A DNA stretch of 64,000 bases from Euptelea pleiosperma (lineage: Eukaryota; Streptophyta; Magnoliopsida; Ranunculales; Eupteleaceae). Below the pieces are notes generated by a model. That model had not been told where the DNA came from and made no database searches. It saw only the letters and a program-made list of their open reading frames with translations. The DNA is taken from positions 27,039,913 through 27,103,912 of the forward strand of contig CM068547.1 in the NCBI GenBank assembly GCA_035048495.1, written 5' to 3'. The position numbers and the translations under genes were made by a program. Below are positions 60,542-64,000 of this stretch, in pieces (position 1 is the stretch's first letter; the number at the start of each line of letters is the position of its first letter).

Positions 60542-61908
60542 TGATAATAACTTATATTTAATTAAGTAATAACTTGTATTTTTGCTAACAATTTTTTCTT
60601 CTTATTGTGTCAGTTATTTCATTTATTGACGCTGGTAGTTTTGTAGTTCACGTATTAGTATTTTTTGGTTCATTGTTTGTACAGATGTGGGGACAATTTA
60701 TGTTGTGTAATAAATGTAAAGGTGCAAAAGCAAAATTACTTTTTATTTTTAAATGCAATAAACGTTAAATACAACTAAATCGGTTTTTAATTTTTCTTAA
60801 AATTTTAAATATGTGGTTGAGAACCTTTACACACAATGCATAAAGACTTAAGTGCATAAAAAATGAGCCCATTTATTAACTATTATAGAAAGATACTATA
60901 AGAGGGTTTCGATCAAAGCTATCTTCTAATGCAACTTCGCTCAACCTTTTTGGGTGGTGTTGCTCTTTTGTTTCTATCATGCTTCATGAACTATATCCAC
61001 TATCGTGAATGGTAACATCAATTCCACATAATTCATCCAATGACTTGAATAGACATCAAAATTGATTTGTATTGGCCACTAAGGAGGAGGGGTACCACCA
61101 TGTATGTATTGGTTTTACTTGGGCATTTGTACTTGTGGTTGGCATGGGTCAAGCAATTATTTAGGGTTGGGTGGTTTCTAGTAAAATGCTTTATTGCTTT
61201 GATTGGCCAGCTAATCGGTAGGATTTTGTATTCATTAGCTGCAATGCATCCCAAATGTATTAGGCAAAAGATGCATTGTTTGCGTGCCGTATAGTGGGTG
61301 GGTCAAACCAACTTGTTATCCAACGAGCAGGACTTGTGTGGTTGTGGTTATCCAAATTGACCGCCAAGACAGAGGTGGGTGGTCCATTTTCATGAATTGG
61401 AAGACCCTTCGGAGTTTTTGTCTATAAGGTATCATGTCTTGAAAAGAAATTTCCAAATAAACATCTAAATCCTTGGATTAACTTTCATTATCCAAATCCT
61501 TGTTGCTTGACTTCTATCACTAATTTGGGTTTGGGTCAACTCTGTACATATTAATTTCCCTGACTCGGTTTCCATTTTTTTGTGAGTGACCATTACAGTT
61601 TAAAAAAAAAATTACTGTAACAATCATTATAACAGTAACACTCAAAGACTTATGTTATTTGCAAAAAAATGCTCAGAATTGAAATAAAATAATATTATTT
61701 TGACTATATTATGACCCAGACGACGGTATCATTATATGTCGGTATGTCCATTATATGAACAATTTTACTTTGACCCTGTTTGGTGACTATAGAAAAGTTT
61801 TATAAGATGGAATTCATAAGTCAAAATGTGTTGATCTGAGGAGGTTGAGGTGATGCATGAAATTAACTAGTTAATTTCAATCTCCACTACCTTTTTGAAT
61901 TTTTTAAG

Positions 61909-62254
61909 GGTAGTGATGTAACAAGGTTGACCTGACGTTTTTTGACGTCAGGCATCAAGATTTTTGTTACTCACCACTGCCATCTTAGCCGACCCCTTGG
62001 TAGACATTCATACCCAAAATCAGCTTGTTATGATTTTAAGCCGTTTGTTTTTGTACTAAAAAAAAAGTTGAATCCAACGTCTAGAATTACACCTTAAGAA
62101 AGTACTAAAATGTAATGGCTAGAGATTACTGATCAGCGTGATTTTTGGTGTGATATACACCAAGGGGTGAGTGGGCCCAATGGCCTTCAAAGTACAAAAA
62201 ATACGCTACCTGACGACAAAAATTGTCAGGTCCACCTTGTTAAATCTTTTTCCA
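61909..62254. mobile_element. Mutator-like MITE, 346 bp
   Basis: The inverted ends include TAACAAGGTTGACCTGAC and (reverse) TAACAAGGTGGACCTGAC. They are flanked by near-identical 9-bp repeats TTTTTTAAG (61900-61908) and TTTTTTAAA (62255-62263). Copy A at about 35985 lacks it, giving the empty site. Confidence 0.7.
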
Positions 62255-62447
62255 TTTTTTAAAGATCCTTTTGCTCTTCTTGCCCTCTATTGGCCGACGT
62301 TAACATCTAAACTATCGTCGAAAGACCTTTTCGGGTTGGCTTAATCGTGTGGTCTCCCGTGAGGGTGTGATCAAATGGGAAAACGTGGATGTATTACAGA
62401 GACCCAATCCAATCTCTTCACAGACTTTTTTCTCTGTCCTAATCGCC

Positions 62448-62820
62448 CACGTGGCTTATTTACCCAAAGTTCCCAAACAACTAGCCGACTTGATAAGAAA
62501 ATATATTATGTTCAAGAGCTTTCAAAGTTTGAAGTAACCTCTCCTAAAAGGCCACGTGGGATATTATTTCACATCCATTGACCTTATGGATGTTTGACCC
62601 ACAACTTTTTGGTCCTATACACCAAAAATGAGATTGATTGGTGATATGTAGAAAGTTATTTTAGCAACCAAAACAATCAGAATCGGACGGATTTAAATAA
62701 TCCTATCAAATTGCTCAAATCCAACAGTTAAAAGGAATAAATTAACCTGATTTTTTATGTATAGGTCCATCTTGAATCAAATATGGACATATCTGTGGGC
62801 CCGAAAGAATATTCCACGTG
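62448..62820. promoter_or_regulatory. Three G-boxes (CACGTG) upstream of LON2
   Basis: CACGTG occurs at 62448-62453, 62553-62558 and 62815-62820, each within a CCACGTGG-like context, 0.8-1.2 kb upstream of the LON2 start codon. The palindrome is the core bound by plant bZIP and bHLH factors. The boxes belong to repeat sequence shared with foldback MITEs elsewhere in the window, so a regulatory role is only inferred. Confidence 0.35.
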
Positions 62821-63641
62821 GCATTTTTGGAGAGGGCCTTCCAAGTTTGAAATCATTAAGGACAGCGAACTCAACCTGAGAAAAAATTCGCTGACCTGGG
62901 GGACTTCAAACTTTGATGTCCCCTCCCAAAATGTTGACAAGTACCCCATTTTAACCATTAACCAAGGGCTTAACGAGGGTTGAGTTAAGGGATTGGGTAT
63001 ACTTGTCAGACATTTTGGATGGGGAGACTTCAAAGTTTGATGTCCTCCGGGGTCAGCGAATGTTTTCTCAACCTTGGGCCCTGTCGGAGCAATCTACGTT
63101 GGCTGACGTTTACGTATGACGCAACAACCCATGATCTCACGACGCGTTTACCACTTTATCAGAAAGATCGACAGCTGAAAATGCACAATAGATTAGAGAA
63201 AAAAAAAATGAAAGAAAAAGCTGTGTAGGAGAAAACGAAAGAAAAGACGGAAAAGCCATCACGATTTTTTGTTGGCAGAGTTCCGACTTACGAGTTCTCC
63301 CTTACTGGCCGTCGTCCCTATCGTCGTCCCTAGGTTTAGACTGCCGATGCTTCTCGAGATTCACAGTTTAAGCTCGAATATCACCATCCACGGCCTGGAC
63401 TTAGGGACGACGACACTAGTGTCGTCCTTATAGTTTTCGTTTTGTGGTTGATAATATCCAATATCTAAAACAGGAAATGTTGGTGTCTGCCTCAGGAGTA
63501 CATCCTCCCTGTGGTCCCGAGGAGGGAGGACCGCAACCCAATCCAAAAGACGGAAGCTTCACCTTCTTCTGTTCGAGTCTTATTAAATTGTTTCTCTCTT
63601 ACTCTGTCTTTCTCTGTGTAGTTTTCTTTCGAGTTGCAGAC

Positions 63642-63748
63642 ATGGCGGAATCGGTGGAATTACCGAGTCGATTGGCAATTCTTCCATTCAGGAACAAGGT
63701 TTTGTTGCCTGGTGCAATCATTCGAATTCGATGTACTTCACCGAGCAG
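63642..63748 (+). CDS. LON2: Lon protease homolog 2, peroxisomal, exon 1 (partial gene)
   Basis: The ATG at 63642 (context GCAGACATGGCG) opens a 107-base exon encoding 35 codons plus two bases, ending CCGAGCAG before GTATGA. The peptide begins MAESVELPSRLAILPFRNK and continues VLLPGAIIRIRCTSPS. This matches the highly conserved start of plant peroxisomal LON2, the beginning of the Lon substrate-binding domain. LON2 is an AAA+ Ser-Lys protease of the peroxisome matrix, needed for sustained matrix protein import and for controlling pexophagy. The ATPase, protease and C-terminal targeting signal lie beyond the window; 63749-64000 is intron 1. A CT-rich 5' leader (about 63560-63641) precedes it. 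The other plant Lon types carry transit peptides and differ here. Confidence 0.9.
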
Positions 63749-64000
63749 GTATGACTTTTCCGGTTTTGTTGTCGAATTCGATGAGTTTTGAGGATTTTGT
63801 GGCGTTTCAAAGATCCTGAAACCCTAAGAATTTGATTTTGCTGACGGAATTAATGAAATTTCTTCAAGTTTTTGGTTGTTTTGGGTTTTCTGTTATAATA
63901 TTGGAACTCCTGGAGGGTTTTGCAGAGCTGAATGCCCTAGAATTCGATTTCTCATGGCAGTGTAGATGAATTCTGCAATTTTCTTGCGGAGTTCATTGCG

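Larger units (their letters stand above)
60546..63490. repeat. Duplicated segment, copy B, next to LON2
   Basis: Colinear with copy A (32080-39474) but far less interrupted; a Mutator-like MITE (61909-62254) is its only clear insertion. It ends about 150 bases before the LON2 start codon, so it includes the LON2 upstream region. Confidence 0.65.

Noticed and set aside
1..64000. CRISPR arrays, operons, plasmid or prophage features
   Set aside because: Repeat spacing, intron signals and element types are all those of a plant nuclear genome.

Overview
The window is nuclear DNA of a seed plant, almost certainly a flowering plant. It is AT-rich, holds few genes, has spliceosomal introns with canonical GT/AG borders, and is dominated by plant-type transposable elements: Ty3/gypsy, L1-like LINEs, hAT, Mutator- and Harbinger-type MITEs, and a tRNA-derived SINE. 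The species cannot be named from the sequence alone. Only two host genes are well supported. A third, at 57.6 kb, may be a broken gene fragment.

Layout. 1-13.9 kb: no recognisable gene; many MITEs (several with clean target-site duplications, TSDs), a SINE, CT microsatellites. 13.97-30.63 kb, minus strand: one five-exon gene for a 396-residue protein. Its N-terminal cysteine cluster has exactly the spacing of the SHI/LRP1-type zinc finger, and the finger is split by a 13.9-kb first intron. That intron holds a 2.3-kb solo LTR, a degraded gypsy gag-protease piece, three LINE 3' ends, an hAT MITE, a Harbinger-like element and a minisatellite. 30.8-39.5 kb: foldback MITEs, an LTR-like block with an ATCGAT motif array, and a LINE remnant, all embedded in a degraded copy (copy A) of the region that lies directly upstream of LON2 at 60.5-63.5 kb (copy B). 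39.48-49.51 kb: a complete, young Ty3/gypsy element with near-identical LTRs, an Asp-tRNA primer site and a 5-bp TSD, but five coding lesions. 49.8-52.1 and 58.2-60.5 kb: two copies of a 2.3-kb non-coding direct repeat. Between them a 5.35-kb hAT element with an 8-bp TSD and a decayed transposase has landed beside a transit-peptide-like open reading frame. 63.64 kb to the end: first exon of the peroxisomal Lon protease gene LON2, plus strand, running out of the window.

How the parts relate. The hAT element is the likely relative of three short MITEs at 4.5, 7.2 and 7.6 kb, which share its termini and AACGG-type subterminal repeats. Copies A and B serve as filled and empty sites for each other. 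They prove a 9-bp TSD for one foldback MITE and date the LINE, LTR-like and gypsy insertions as later than the duplication. The foldback family carries CACGTG (G-box) palindromes, three of which lie within 1.2 kb upstream of LON2. No CRISPR, operon, plasmid or bacterial feature is present, and I saw no rRNA or intact tRNA gene. All calls come from reading the sequence; no database search was run.
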